This document shows, one piece after another, positions 6,475 through 15,840 of a stretch of 21,594 bases of DNA. A program made the translations under genes and the position numbers. The stretch's first letter is position 1. Each line of letters starts with the position of its first letter. This DNA comes from an uncultured Clostridium sp. (GTDB taxonomy: Bacteria; Bacillota; Clostridia; Lachnospirales; Lachnospiraceae), in contig NZ_URHZ01000088.1 of assembly GCF_900547735.1 (NCBI RefSeq), forward strand, positions 1 to 21,594, given 5' to 3'. The notes beneath the pieces are model-generated. The model was not told the DNA's origin. It saw nothing but the letters and a program-made list of their open reading frames with translations, and did not search any database.

Positions 6475-7980
6475 ATGAAAAATATTAAGGTTCCCCATAC
6501 ATTTACTATTATTTTCTTTGTAGTTTTTTTCTGTGCCATCTTGACTTATGTGATACCGATGGGGCAATATGATGTACAGGAGATTACATATGAGCAGAAC
6601 GGCCAGGAGAAGACAAAAACGGTTCTGGATGCCGATTCTTTCCGTCTGGTGACGGATGAAAACGGAGAAGTCTGTAAATATAATGCCCCCCTGTTCGGCA
6701 CCGACGATGTGGGCGGTAAAATCGGTCTGTTAAATTATATGTTTGAGGGTCTTGTTTCCGGTGATAAGGGAGGCGCGGCCGTTGGTATCGTCGCTTTTAT
6801 CCTCGTTGTAGGCGGCGCATTCGGAGTCATGTTCCGGACGGGGGCAATTGAGAATGCTATTTTTGCCACAATCAGTAAGACACAGAATAAAGAAATCCTG
6901 ATTATCCCTATCCTGTTTACCCTGTTTTCGGCGGGAGGCGCCATTTTCGGCATGAGCGAGGAGGCCATCCCCTTTGTCATGATTGTCGTTCCCGTTGTTG
7001 TTATGATGGGATATGACGCCGTTGTCGGAATTATGATCACTTACGGAGCAACACAGATTGGTTTTGCCACATCCTGGATGAATCCGTTCAGTGTTGCCGT
7101 TGCACAGGGTATTTCCGGCGTTCCGGTTATGTCGGGTTCCGGGCTGAGAATCTTTATGTGGCTGTTCTTCACTATTTTCGGAGTTGCCTTTACGATGCTT
7201 TATGCCACAAAGATTAAAAAGAACCCGCAGAAATCGGTCAGCTATGCCTCAGACGATTATTTCAGAAAAGATGCCGAAAATAAAGACGTCGGCAGTATCC
7301 GTCTTAAAACAGGTGATATTCTCGTTATCGTCACCTTATTTGCCACAATTGTATGGGTAATCTGGGGTGTTATCAAACACGGTTATTATATTCCTGAAAT
7401 TACTTCCCAGTTCTTTATCATGGGACTTGTCTCCGGTATAATCGGCGTTGTTTTCAAAATGAATGAGATGACGACCGACGACATTGCAAAGTCCTTCCAG
7501 AAGGGAGCCGCCGATCTTCTCGGCGCAGCACTCGTAGTCGGCATGGCCAAAGGTATCCTGATTATTCTGGGCGGCGCTGATCCCAGTATTCCAAGCGTGC
7601 TGAATACGATTCTGGACAGCGCGTCGCGTGCAATCGGCAACCTGCCTACGGCTCTTTCCGCCTGGTTTATGTATGTGTTCCAGAGCATTTTCAATTTCTT
7701 CGTCGTATCCGGTTCAGGACAAGCTGCGCTTACCATGCCGCTTATGGCTCCGCTCAGCGATCTGGTCGGCGTTACAAGACAGGTTGCCGTCCTCGCATTC
7801 CAGCTCGGCGACGGTTTTTCCAACCTCATCGTACCTACTTCCGGCGCTTTGATCGGCTGTCTCGGCGCTGCCAGACTGGATTTTGGAAAATGGATTAAAT
7901 TCTCGATCAAACTGCAGGCCTGGCTTTTTGCCTTCGCAAGTATTTTCATGATCGCCGCAGTTATGATAGGATATAAATAA
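6475..7980 (+). CDS. YfcC-family (DcuC/ArcD-like) membrane carrier
   Basis: This 501-residue inner-membrane protein has about twelve hydrophobic segments. It begins with the family entry VPHTFTIIFFVVFFCAILTYVIPMGQYD and has an extracytoplasmic loop at about 35-90. The conserved glycine-rich stretch FSAGGAIFGMSEEAIPF (about 147-163) and GATQIGFATSWMNPFSVAVAQ (about 190-210) are typical of the YfcC/C4-dicarboxylate anaerobic carrier group (PF03606). Members transport amino acids, dipeptides or dicarboxylates; the substrate is not readable from sequence. Position behind iadA suggests uptake of beta-aspartyl dipeptides or exchange of their products. The start is supported by GGAGG. A 30-base palindrome follows before the activator gene. 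Confidence 0.85.
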   Translation: MKNIKVPHTFTIIFFVVFFCAILTYVIPMGQYDVQEITYEQNGQEKTKTVLDADSFRLVTDENGEVCKYNAPLFGTDDVGGKIGLLNYMFEGLVSGDKGGAAVGIVAFILVVGGAFGVMFRTGAIENAIFATISKTQNKEILIIPILFTLFSAGGAIFGMSEEAIPFVMIVVPVVVMMGYDAVVGIMITYGATQIGFATSWMNPFSVAVAQGISGVPVMSGSGLRIFMWLFFTIFGVAFTMLYATKIKKNPQKSVSYASDDYFRKDAENKDVGSIRLKTGDILVIVTLFATIVWVIWGVIKHGYYIPEITSQFFIMGLVSGIIGVVFKMNEMTTDDIAKSFQKGAADLLGAALVVGMAKGILIILGGADPSIPSVLNTILDSASRAIGNLPTALSAWFMYVFQSIFNFFVVSGSGQAALTMPLMAPLSDLVGVTRQVAVLAFQLGDGFSNLIVPTSGALIGCLGAARLDFGKWIKFSIKLQAWLFAFASIFMIAAVMIGYK

Positions 7981-8016
7981 TAAAATAATAAAACAATAAT
8001 CGAATCAATCATTATA

Positions 8017-8046
8017 GCCCGGAAAGAGAAATTTCTCTTTTCGGGC
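8017..8046. promoter_or_regulatory. 30-base palindrome between yfcC and the activator gene
   Basis: Bases 8017-8031 and 8032-8046 are complementary over all fifteen positions, with one G.T, from GCCCGG to the closing CGGGC. No T-run follows on either strand, and GGAGG of the next gene starts five bases later. It may be an operator, an mRNA processing or stability hairpin, or a partial attenuator rather than a plain terminator. Confidence 0.6.
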
Positions 8047-8063
8047 TTACGGAGGTTTTAATC

Positions 8064-10043
8064 ATGAAAAATATTCTGGTAGTGAGTGTCGGAGCGCCGA
8101 CCGGCGAGTCGATGGTAAAAGAAATCGATTCTATTTTCAAGGATTATGCACACACGGAGTTCTGTCTCTGCCACCAGCTCGCCAGAAAATCTCCCGGCTT
8201 TGACATTGTTATTTTTTCTTCCCGGTATTCGGAATTACTCTGCACCCAGTATAAACTTCCCAATATTCTTTATCTGCCGGCACGCCGCGTCATCAATTAT
8301 ACGAATATCAGGGAAATCATTGAACTTGAAAAGGGGACCAGGGTGCTTCTGGTCAATGACTGCGAAGAGACGGCCAACGAGGCCATCGATCAACTGATCG
8401 AAATTGGTTTAAATGAGCTGCAGTATATTCCTTACTATCCGGGGTGTAAGACATTTTCCAATACTCCCATTGCCATCACACCGGGAGAATTATCTTATGT
8501 TCCCGATCAAATCACAAAATTGATCGATATCGGAGTCCGCACCCTGGATATCCAGACCATTTATGATTTAATGCTTTTGCTGGATGCAGGCCATCTCTTT
8601 ACACGCAACTTTGTTACCAGATATTTAAAAGAAATTGTAACCATCTCAAAATCATTTTCAGAAAGTCATAAAAAAGCCGAGCAGTCGGAAAAGCTGCTGG
8701 AAACGATTTTCAACAGTGTCGAAAGCGGTATTGCCTACATCGGATCAAACCACAACTTTATCAGGACTAACCTGATTTTTGAGACTATCTTAAATCAGTC
8801 CAAAGAAAAACTCTACCAGAAAAACTTTGATAAGGTGATGGAAAATAAAAGGATCAGCCTGAAGGAAGGCACCTTTGTCGTACCGATCAATGACCGGACC
8901 GTCTTATTTAAAATCAAAGAAGTTGAGACAGAAAATGTCCCCGCTTTTCTGGTCACCGCCGATTATGCCGATAATATCAGCAAAATGAACCAGAGGATCA
9001 AAATAGACAGTACTCCCCGGCCAAACCGCAAGCTCTACACCTTTGACGATTATCTCACCTGGGATGAACGATGTATAAAATTACTTACTTTGGCTAAAAA
9101 ATTCACCAAAACGGACGGTACCGTCCTGATTCAGGGCGAAAGTGGAACCGGAAAGGAAATTCTGGCTCAGAGCATCCATAACGGTTCGGCAAGAAGAAAT
9201 TATCCTTTTATTCCGGTCAATATTACCGCGCTCTCACAATCTTTGATCGAAAGTGAACTGTTTGGCTATGAGGATGCCTCCTTTACAGGAGCAAAGAAAG
9301 GCGGTAGGCCGGGAATTTTTGAACTGGCCGATAAGGGGACTGTTTTTATCGATGAGATAGGGGATGCCTCCCTGGAATTTCAGGTGAAACTGCTGCGGAC
9401 ACTGGAAAGCAAGTGTATCAGACGGGTAGGCGGTGTGGAGGAAATTCCGATCGATGTGCGCATCATTGTAGCGACCAATAAGAATCTACCTGATTTGATC
9501 GGTAAAAACCTGTTCCGCGAAGATTTATTTTTCAGATTAAATATCCTTCCCCTCTCCACTCTTCCTTTGAGGGAACGAAAAGCCGATATTATGCCTCTAA
9601 TGCGGCATTTTCTGTCTTTTTATTTTGATGAGACTACACTGAATCAGCTTCTGAACCGGGAATTATGTCATTTCTTTGAAAATTACAGATGGAAGGGAAA
9701 TGTGAGGGAACTGATTAATATTACGGAATATTTGAGACTGACCTACGAAGGAGGCGCTTTCCCTGTCTCCTCACTGCCGTCTTACATGAATGCTTTACCC
9801 GAATCGAAAAACCGCATATTTTTAAGCGAGCAGGAATACAAAATACTCAGCAAACTGGGTGAGTGCGGCAGCCGGAGCACGGGACGCACCAGACTCCAGT
9901 CCCTCCTGGCCGAAGACGGATTTGAGCTTGGTACCGGTAAAATACGAAATATATTAAAGGAACTGGAACACAAGGGATTGATCGATCAAAATTCCTCGGG
10001 CTGTAATATCACGGATGAGGGACGGCATGCATTATCAAAATGA
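8064..10043 (+). CDS. Sigma-54-dependent transcriptional activator, PrpR_N-type sensor
   Basis: This 659-residue bacterial enhancer-binding protein should remodel sigma-54 RNA polymerase at -24/-12 promoters. Residues 1-195 resemble the PrpR N-terminal sensor, followed by a PAS-like segment at about 205-300 and an AAA+ domain at about 325-565. Walker A is GESGTGKE (358-365) and Walker B GTVFIDEIGD (425-434). The sigma-54-contact loop is ASFTGA (405-410), a variant of GAFTGA. FREDLFFRLN (485-494) holds arginine fingers and WKGNVREL (543-550) is sensor II. The C-terminus (about 588-659) is a winged-helix-like domain, not the usual Fis helix. GGAGG lies eight bases before ATG. The likely target is the promoter upstream of iadA; the ligand is unknown. 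Confidence 0.88.
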   Translation: MKNILVVSVGAPTGESMVKEIDSIFKDYAHTEFCLCHQLARKSPGFDIVIFSSRYSELLCTQYKLPNILYLPARRVINYTNIREIIELEKGTRVLLVNDCEETANEAIDQLIEIGLNELQYIPYYPGCKTFSNTPIAITPGELSYVPDQITKLIDIGVRTLDIQTIYDLMLLLDAGHLFTRNFVTRYLKEIVTISKSFSESHKKAEQSEKLLETIFNSVESGIAYIGSNHNFIRTNLIFETILNQSKEKLYQKNFDKVMENKRISLKEGTFVVPINDRTVLFKIKEVETENVPAFLVTADYADNISKMNQRIKIDSTPRPNRKLYTFDDYLTWDERCIKLLTLAKKFTKTDGTVLIQGESGTGKEILAQSIHNGSARRNYPFIPVNITALSQSLIESELFGYEDASFTGAKKGGRPGIFELADKGTVFIDEIGDASLEFQVKLLRTLESKCIRRVGGVEEIPIDVRIIVATNKNLPDLIGKNLFREDLFFRLNILPLSTLPLRERKADIMPLMRHFLSFYFDETTLNQLLNRELCHFFENYRWKGNVRELINITEYLRLTYEGGAFPVSSLPSYMNALPESKNRIFLSEQEYKILSKLGECGSRSTGRTRLQSLLAEDGFELGTGKIRNILKELEHKGLIDQNSSGCNITDEGRHALSK

Positions 10044-10086
10044 TAACCTTTTTTATTTGCTGACTTTTCATTTCCACTCAAGAAAA

Positions 10087-10115
10087 GCCGCAGGATATTT
10101 TAAGTATCCTGCGGC
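10087..10115. terminator. Bidirectional terminator between activator gene and gyrA
   Basis: GCCGCAGGATA (10087-10097) pairs perfectly with TATCCTGCGGC (10105-10115). On minus, TTTTCTT follows directly, giving a classical intrinsic terminator behind gyrA. On plus, a looser pyrimidine tract containing TTTTT follows and may stop readthrough from the activator gene. Confidence 0.85.
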
Positions 10116-10127
10116 AACTCTCTCTTT

Positions 10128-12680
10128 TTATTCTTCCGTTACTTCCTCGGAATCTTCTTCGCCTGCTTCTTCAATTTCCATATCGTCATCGCCATCCATA
10201 TCGTCTGTCAGTTCATCTTCGTCCTGGCTGTTTTCACTTTCACGGACTTTTGCAATGCTGGCAACGGCGATTCCCGAGTCGGGATCAATACTCATCAGTT
10301 TTACTCCCGAGGTATTTCTACCGATGATGGAAATGTCGTTTACGGCCATTTTTATAATAATTCCTTCGTTGGTGATCAGCATGATCTCCCTGGTGCTGTC
10401 GACCAGTTTGGCTCCGATCAAATCTCCGGTTTTATCTATAATCTTATAACATCTTACTCCCTTACCGCCCCTGTTCTGGCAGTTAAACTCTTCGATCGGC
10501 GTTCTCTTGCCGAATCCGTATTCGGATGCCACCAGCAGGCACTCGCCCTGGCTGGACATCTGCATGCCGATTACTTCATCATCCTCTTCGAACTTCATAC
10601 CGATTACACCCATTGATACACGGCCCGTAACTCTTACGTCGGTCTCATGGAAACGGATACACATTCCCTTCTTTGTAACCAGGAAGATATCTTCTGTATT
10701 ATCGGTTTTCTTTACTTCGATCAGTTCGTCATTCTCGCGCAGGACGATCGCCTGAAGACCGTTCTTTCTTACATTCTCGTATTCCTTCAGGGAAGTCTTC
10801 TTCACCATACCGTTTCTGGTAGCCATAAACAGGTACTTGTCATCCTCAAACTCTTTCATTGCTATGATCGAGGTGATCTTCTCGCCAGGCATAAGCTGAA
10901 GGAGATTTACAATCGCCGTTCCTCTTGCCGTTCTTCCTGCCTCCGGAATCTCATATGCTTTCAGACGGTATACACGGCCGGTGTTGGTAAAGAACATCAC
11001 ATAATGGTGATTGGTGGTCATAATCAGATCTTCGATGTAATCTTCATCAATGGTCTGCATTCCCTTAATTCCCTTGCCGCCGCGGTTCTGGCTCTTGAAG
11101 TTGTCGCTGGACATACGCTTAATGTAGCCAAAGTTTGTCATGGCTACCACCACGTCGTCGTCCGGAATTAAATCTTCGGCCGACATATCATACTCGTCAT
11201 ATCCGATTGCCGTTCTTCTCTCATCACCGTACTTGTCGGAAATCACAAGGATTTCTTCCCTGATAACGCCGAGAAGTTTCTTTTCATCGGCGAGAATTGC
11301 TTTTAATTCACCAATCTTTGCCATCAGTTCACGGTACTCATTCTCCAGCTTTTCTCTTTCCAGACCTGTCAGAGCCCTCAGACGCATATCCACGATAGCC
11401 TGAGCCTGGACGTCGCTGAGTTCAAAACGCTCCATTAACTGGTTTTTGGCCTCGGCCACGTTGGAGGAACTGCGGATGATTTTAATTACCTCATCAATGT
11501 GATCCAGGGCCTTTAAAAGACCTTCCAATATATGGGCGCGCTCTTCCGCCTTGTTTAAATCGTATTTTGTCCTTCTGGTCACTACTTCTTCCTGATGTTC
11601 GAGGTAGTATTCCAGCATCTGTTTTAAGTTGAGGATTCTCGGCTCGTTGTTCACAAGGGCCAGCATGATAACGCCGAAGGTATCCTGAAGCTGGGTATGT
11701 TTTAACAGCCTGTTGATCAGGACGTTGGCATTGACGTCACGGCGCAGTTCGATACAGATTCTCATGCCCTCACGGTTGGATTCATCGCGGAGATCCGTGA
11801 TTCCGTCGATCTTTTTATCCTTTACAAGCTCGGCAATCTTTTCGATCAGACGCGCCTTATTCACCATGTACGGAAGCTCTGTTACGATAATGCGGTTCTT
11901 GCCGTTGGCCATCGCCTCAATATCATATACGGCGCGAACGCGTATCTTGCCTCTTCCTGTCCTGTACGCCTCGTCGATTCCGGCTCTGCCGAGAATAGTA
12001 GCTCCTGTCGGGAAGTCGGGTCCCTTTACAATCTCAAGGATTTCTTCCAGGGAGGTTTCCCTTCCCTCTTCAATCCTGTTGTCGATAATCTTTACAACGC
12101 CGCCGATTACCTCTTTCAGGTTGTGCGGCGGAATGTTGGTTGCCATACCTACGGCAATACCCGATGTTCCGTTTACCAGAAGGTTCGGATAACGTGACGG
12201 AAGTACAACCGGTTCTTTCTCCGTCTCATCAAAGTTCGGTGCAAAATCAACCGTATCTTTATTGATATCTGCCAGCATCTCCATTGAGATCTTGCTGAGC
12301 CTGGCCTCTGTATATCGCATGGCCGCAGCTCCGTCACCGTCCACGGAACCGAAGTTTCCGTGACCGTCTACAAGCGGATATCTGGTAGACCATTTCTGCG
12401 CCATATTAACGAGAGAACCATAGATCGAGCTGTCACCGTGCGGATGGTATTTACCCATCGTATCACCGACGATACGGGCACATTTACGGTGCGGCTTATC
12501 CGGTCCGTTATTTAACTCTATCATGGAAAAGAGAACTCTTCGCTGTACCGGTTTCAAACCGTCTCTTACATCGGGAAGGGCCCTGGCCGCAATTACACTC
12601 ATCGCATAATCGATATAGGATTTTTCCATGGTTTTTTTCAGGTCTATATCATGAACTTTATCAAATACATTAGGTTCCAT
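10128..12680 (-). CDS. gyrA: DNA gyrase subunit A
   Basis: This is the breakage-reunion subunit of gyrase (A2B2), which introduces negative supercoils. From the chosen ATG it has 850 residues. The catalytic tyrosine is Y123 in AAAMRYTEARL. The quinolone-determining region reads HPHGDSSIYG (79-88), with Ser at E. coli 83 and Gly at E. coli 87. The C-terminal beta-pinwheel has a GyrA box QNRGGKG near residue 540 and a second identical QNRGGKG later. The tail is strongly acidic (last about 30 residues). The start is set by AGGAG seven bases upstream of the ATG of MEPNVFDK; an in-frame ATG eight codons earlier lacks a site. It lies about 95 bp behind gyrB and ends the minus-strand replication cluster. 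Confidence 0.97.
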   Translation of the reverse strand: MEPNVFDKVHDIDLKKTMEKSYIDYAMSVIAARALPDVRDGLKPVQRRVLFSMIELNNGPDKPHRKCARIVGDTMGKYHPHGDSSIYGSLVNMAQKWSTRYPLVDGHGNFGSVDGDGAAAMRYTEARLSKISMEMLADINKDTVDFAPNFDETEKEPVVLPSRYPNLLVNGTSGIAVGMATNIPPHNLKEVIGGVVKIIDNRIEEGRETSLEEILEIVKGPDFPTGATILGRAGIDEAYRTGRGKIRVRAVYDIEAMANGKNRIIVTELPYMVNKARLIEKIAELVKDKKIDGITDLRDESNREGMRICIELRRDVNANVLINRLLKHTQLQDTFGVIMLALVNNEPRILNLKQMLEYYLEHQEEVVTRRTKYDLNKAEERAHILEGLLKALDHIDEVIKIIRSSSNVAEAKNQLMERFELSDVQAQAIVDMRLRALTGLEREKLENEYRELMAKIGELKAILADEKKLLGVIREEILVISDKYGDERRTAIGYDEYDMSAEDLIPDDDVVVAMTNFGYIKRMSSDNFKSQNRGGKGIKGMQTIDEDYIEDLIMTTNHHYVMFFTNTGRVYRLKAYEIPEAGRTARGTAIVNLLQLMPGEKITSIIAMKEFEDDKYLFMATRNGMVKKTSLKEYENVRKNGLQAIVLRENDELIEVKKTDNTEDIFLVTKKGMCIRFHETDVRVTGRVSMGVIGMKFEEDDEVIGMQMSSQGECLLVASEYGFGKRTPIEEFNCQNRGGKGVRCYKIIDKTGDLIGAKLVDSTREIMLITNEGIIIKMAVNDISIIGRNTSGVKLMSIDPDSGIAVASIAKVRESENSQDEDELTDDMDGDDDMEIEEAGEEDSEEVTEE

Positions 12681-12775
12681 TCTTTCTCCTCTCAATCCTG
12701 ACATAACAGTCCAAAACTGACTGAACTGCTACATCCTGGCTGCTATTTGCTGCATTTATCACATCCGGCTGGTTA

Positions 12776-14689
12776 TCAGATATCCAGGTTCTGGACATAT
12801 TTAGCATTAGCCTCGATAAATTCACGTCTCGGCTCTACCTGATCTCCCATCAGTGTAGCAAATGTCAGATCCACTTCTGAAGATGTCTCATTGTCGATCA
12901 TAACACGCAGAAGAATTCTTCTCTCCGGATCCATTGTTGTCTCCCAGAGCTGCTCCGCATCCATCTCTCCAAGTCCTTTATAACGCTGGATCTTGTTGTT
13001 AGTGTCACGGCCGATTTCTCTCAGGATGGCATCCAGCTCCTCGTCGCTGTATGCATACCATACGCGTTTATTTTTCTCCACTTTAAACAGCGGCGGCTGA
13101 GCCAGATATACATGCCCCTGCCGGATCAGTTCGGGCATAAAACGGTAGAGGAAGGTAAGAAGCAGGGTGCTGATATGGGCGCCGTCCACATCGGCATCGG
13201 TCATGATAATAATCTTATTATATCTCAGCTTCATAATATCGAAATCTTCATGGATTCCCGTACCGAATGCCGTGATCATCGCACGTATCTCGGCATTGCC
13301 GTAAATCCTGTCGAGTCTTGCTTTCTCTACATTCAGGATCTTTCCTCTCAGTGGAAGGATGGCCTGGTTTGATTTATTTCTTGCCTCTTTTGCAGAGCCG
13401 CCGGCGGAATCTCCCTCTACGATGTAAATCTCGCAGTTTTCAGGGTTCTTATCGGAACAGTCGGCCAGTTTTCCAGGAAGAGCCATACCATCCAGAACGG
13501 ATTTTCTTCTCGTCATCTCTCTGGCTTTTCTTGCCGCATCCCTGGCTCTCTTTGCAAGGATTGATTTTTCACAGATAACCTTTGCCACAGACGGATTCTG
13601 CTCCAGGAAATAGGTGAGCTGCTCGCTTACCACCGCATCCACGGCCGTCCTGGCCTCACTGTTGCCCAGCTTCTGTTTGGTCTGTCCTTCAAACTGAGGG
13701 TCCTCAATCTTGACGCTGATGATTGCGGTGATTCCCTCACGGATATCCTCACCGCTGAGGGCAGGCTCATTATCCTTAAGCAGTTTATTCTTCCTGGCAT
13801 AGTCATTGAATGTCTTTGTAAGGGCATTCTTAAAACCGGTCAGATGAGTTCCGCCTTCCGGCGTATTAATGTTGTTAACAAATGTATAGATATTTTCCGT
13901 ATAGGAATCATTATGCTGTACGGCTACTTCCACATACACTTTTTCCTTGGTTCCCTCACAGTAAATAACCGGCTCATAGAGCTTTTCATTGCTCTTGTTT
14001 AAGTAGGTTACAAACTCCTTGATACCACCCTCATAATGGAAGGTTTTTTCCTTCTTATTATCTCTGTCGTCACGGAGAACGATCATTAAATTCTTTGTAA
14101 GGAAAGCCGTCTCCCTGAGTCTGATCTTGAGCGTTTCGTAATCATATACCGTCTCTTCAAATATGTCTTTATCCGGAAGGAAGGTAACTTTTGTTCCGTG
14201 CAGTTCCGGATCACATTCTCCTTCAACGCGGAGCGGATACATTACTTTTCCTCTCTCATATCTCTGTTTATATATTTTTCCTTCTTTGTAAATTTCAACT
14301 TCCAGCCACTCGGAAAGAGCGTTTACTACGGAAGCGCCTACGCCGTGCAGACCACCGGATACTTTATATCCCCCGCCGCCGAATTTACCGCCGGCATGAA
14401 GAATTGTAAAAACAACCTCAACCGCAGGAAGTCCTGCTTTTTTCTGTATTCCAATCGGAATACCTCGGCCGTCGTCTATTACCGTGATCGAATTATCCTC
14501 ATTAATCTGCACTTCGATCTTATCACAGTAGCCGGCCAAAGCCTCATCTACCGCATTGTCCACGATCTCATACACAAGGTGATGGAGGCCCCTCAGGGAA
14601 GTACTTCCAATATACATACCGGGACGTTTACGGACCGCCTCCAACCCTTCCAATATTTGTATTTGATCTGCACTATATTCTGAACCCAT
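12776..14689 (-). CDS. gyrB: DNA gyrase subunit B
   Basis: This is the ATPase subunit of gyrase, 637 residues, matching the short gram-positive form. The GHKL ATP site shows EIVDNAVDEALAG, DDGRGIP and GGLHGVGASVVNAL. The TOPRIM domain shows EGDSAGGSA and DADVDGAHI. The C-terminus ends in the usual YVQNLDI. The ATG at 14689 is chosen because AAGGAGG lies six bases upstream and the protein then opens like other GyrB chains; an in-frame ATG 13 codons earlier would overlap recF. It lies 16 bp behind recF, so translation is probably coupled. Confidence 0.97.
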   Translation of the reverse strand: MGSEYSADQIQILEGLEAVRKRPGMYIGSTSLRGLHHLVYEIVDNAVDEALAGYCDKIEVQINEDNSITVIDDGRGIPIGIQKKAGLPAVEVVFTILHAGGKFGGGGYKVSGGLHGVGASVVNALSEWLEVEIYKEGKIYKQRYERGKVMYPLRVEGECDPELHGTKVTFLPDKDIFEETVYDYETLKIRLRETAFLTKNLMIVLRDDRDNKKEKTFHYEGGIKEFVTYLNKSNEKLYEPVIYCEGTKEKVYVEVAVQHNDSYTENIYTFVNNINTPEGGTHLTGFKNALTKTFNDYARKNKLLKDNEPALSGEDIREGITAIISVKIEDPQFEGQTKQKLGNSEARTAVDAVVSEQLTYFLEQNPSVAKVICEKSILAKRARDAARKAREMTRRKSVLDGMALPGKLADCSDKNPENCEIYIVEGDSAGGSAKEARNKSNQAILPLRGKILNVEKARLDRIYGNAEIRAMITAFGTGIHEDFDIMKLRYNKIIIMTDADVDGAHISTLLLTFLYRFMPELIRQGHVYLAQPPLFKVEKNKRVWYAYSDEELDAILREIGRDTNNKIQRYKGLGEMDAEQLWETTMDPERRILLRVMIDNETSSEVDLTFATLMGDQVEPRREFIEANAKYVQNLDI

Positions 14690-14705
14690 AAGTTCCTCCT
14701 TAACT

Positions 14706-15788
14706 TTACTCACAGTTAACAGTTCCATTTACCACTTTAAAGGTTTTATCTATTTGAAAACAATGGCTTATAAAATCATCCAGACCCGTACATGTTATGA
14801 CGGTCTGTATATGGCTGATCCCGGAAAGAAGATGTTCCTGCCTTCCCGAATCCAGTTCGGAAAGTACATCGTCCAGTAAAAGTATCGGATAATCTTTCAC
14901 TATCTTCTTCACCAGCTCTATCTCGGCCAGCTTCAGTGAAAGCGCTGCCGTTCTCTGCTGGCCCTGGGAACCGAATCTTCTGATATCGATATTGTTTACA
15001 TAAAAACTAATGTCGTCCCTGTGCGGGCCGGTCAGCGTCATTCGTTGTTTCATATCCTGCGCCCGGTTCTTCTTAAGCGCTTTCTCCAGATCATCCGAAT
15101 CCACGTTGGGCTCATACCGGATCTCCAGCTCCTCTTTCCTGCCTGAAAGATTGTAATGGATATCTCTGATGATATCATTGAGCTGATCGATAAAATCCCT
15201 TCTGTAATGGATCAGTTCACGGCCGTAGGAAACTAACTGCATATCATATATATCCAGCATCTCCTCATATTCCGGCCGGAACGCGATTTCCTTTAAAAGC
15301 TTGTTCCTCTGCAGAATAATTTTATTATATTGAACAAGAGAATGGACATAGAGCCTGTTGAGCTGGCACAATTCCAGATCAACAAACCGGCGTCTTTCCG
15401 CCGGGCCGTTTTTAATGAGGTTTAAATCTTCGGGTGAAAAAAACACCACATTGACAACACCAAAAAGCTCACTGGCTTTATGGATTGCAATGCCGTTGAT
15501 TGCAACTCCCTTAGTCTTATTCTTCTTGAGGTGCATATCAATCCGGTAAGGAACATCGTCCTTTCTGATGTTCATTTTGATATGGGATTCTTCCTCCCCG
15601 AATTCTATGATCTCCCTGTCCTTGCTCCCCCGGTGCGATTTTGTCGTAGCGCATACATAGATGGATTCCAGGATGTTGGTCTTCCCCTGGGCGTTGTCTC
15701 CGTAAAGCACATTCGTTCCCGGATCAAAATTGATATGTAGTTCTTTGTAATTGCGGTAATTCTTCAGTTCCAGCGATTCAATAACCAT
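14706..15788 (-). CDS. recF: DNA replication and repair protein RecF
   Basis: This SMC-like ATPase loads RecA at single-strand gaps together with RecO and RecR. The 360-residue protein has Walker A GDNAQGKT (30-37), the ABC-type signature SQGQQRT, and Walker B ILLLDDVLSELD. It opens with the family pattern LELKNYRNY. AAGGA lies upstream of ATG at a usual distance. Position between the S4 gene and gyrB is the classical gram-positive order. Confidence 0.96.
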   Translation of the reverse strand: MVIESLELKNYRNYKELHINFDPGTNVLYGDNAQGKTNILESIYVCATTKSHRGSKDREIIEFGEEESHIKMNIRKDDVPYRIDMHLKKNKTKGVAINGIAIHKASELFGVVNVVFFSPEDLNLIKNGPAERRRFVDLELCQLNRLYVHSLVQYNKIILQRNKLLKEIAFRPEYEEMLDIYDMQLVSYGRELIHYRRDFIDQLNDIIRDIHYNLSGRKEELEIRYEPNVDSDDLEKALKKNRAQDMKQRMTLTGPHRDDISFYVNNIDIRRFGSQGQQRTAALSLKLAEIELVKKIVKDYPILLLDDVLSELDSGRQEHLLSGISHIQTVITCTGLDDFISHCFQIDKTFKVVNGTVNCE

Positions 15789-15840
15789 GAAAGCAGTCCT
15801 TTATGATAAATATGAAAAGTTTTATAAAACATGCTTTTCA

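Noticed and set aside
7386..8012. 208-codon frame on minus opposite the YfcC gene
   Set aside because: Antisense shadow of a membrane-protein gene; no start signal.
8017..8046. Intrinsic terminator of yfcC
   Set aside because: The stem is strong but no T-run follows on plus, and the next ribosome binding site follows immediately.
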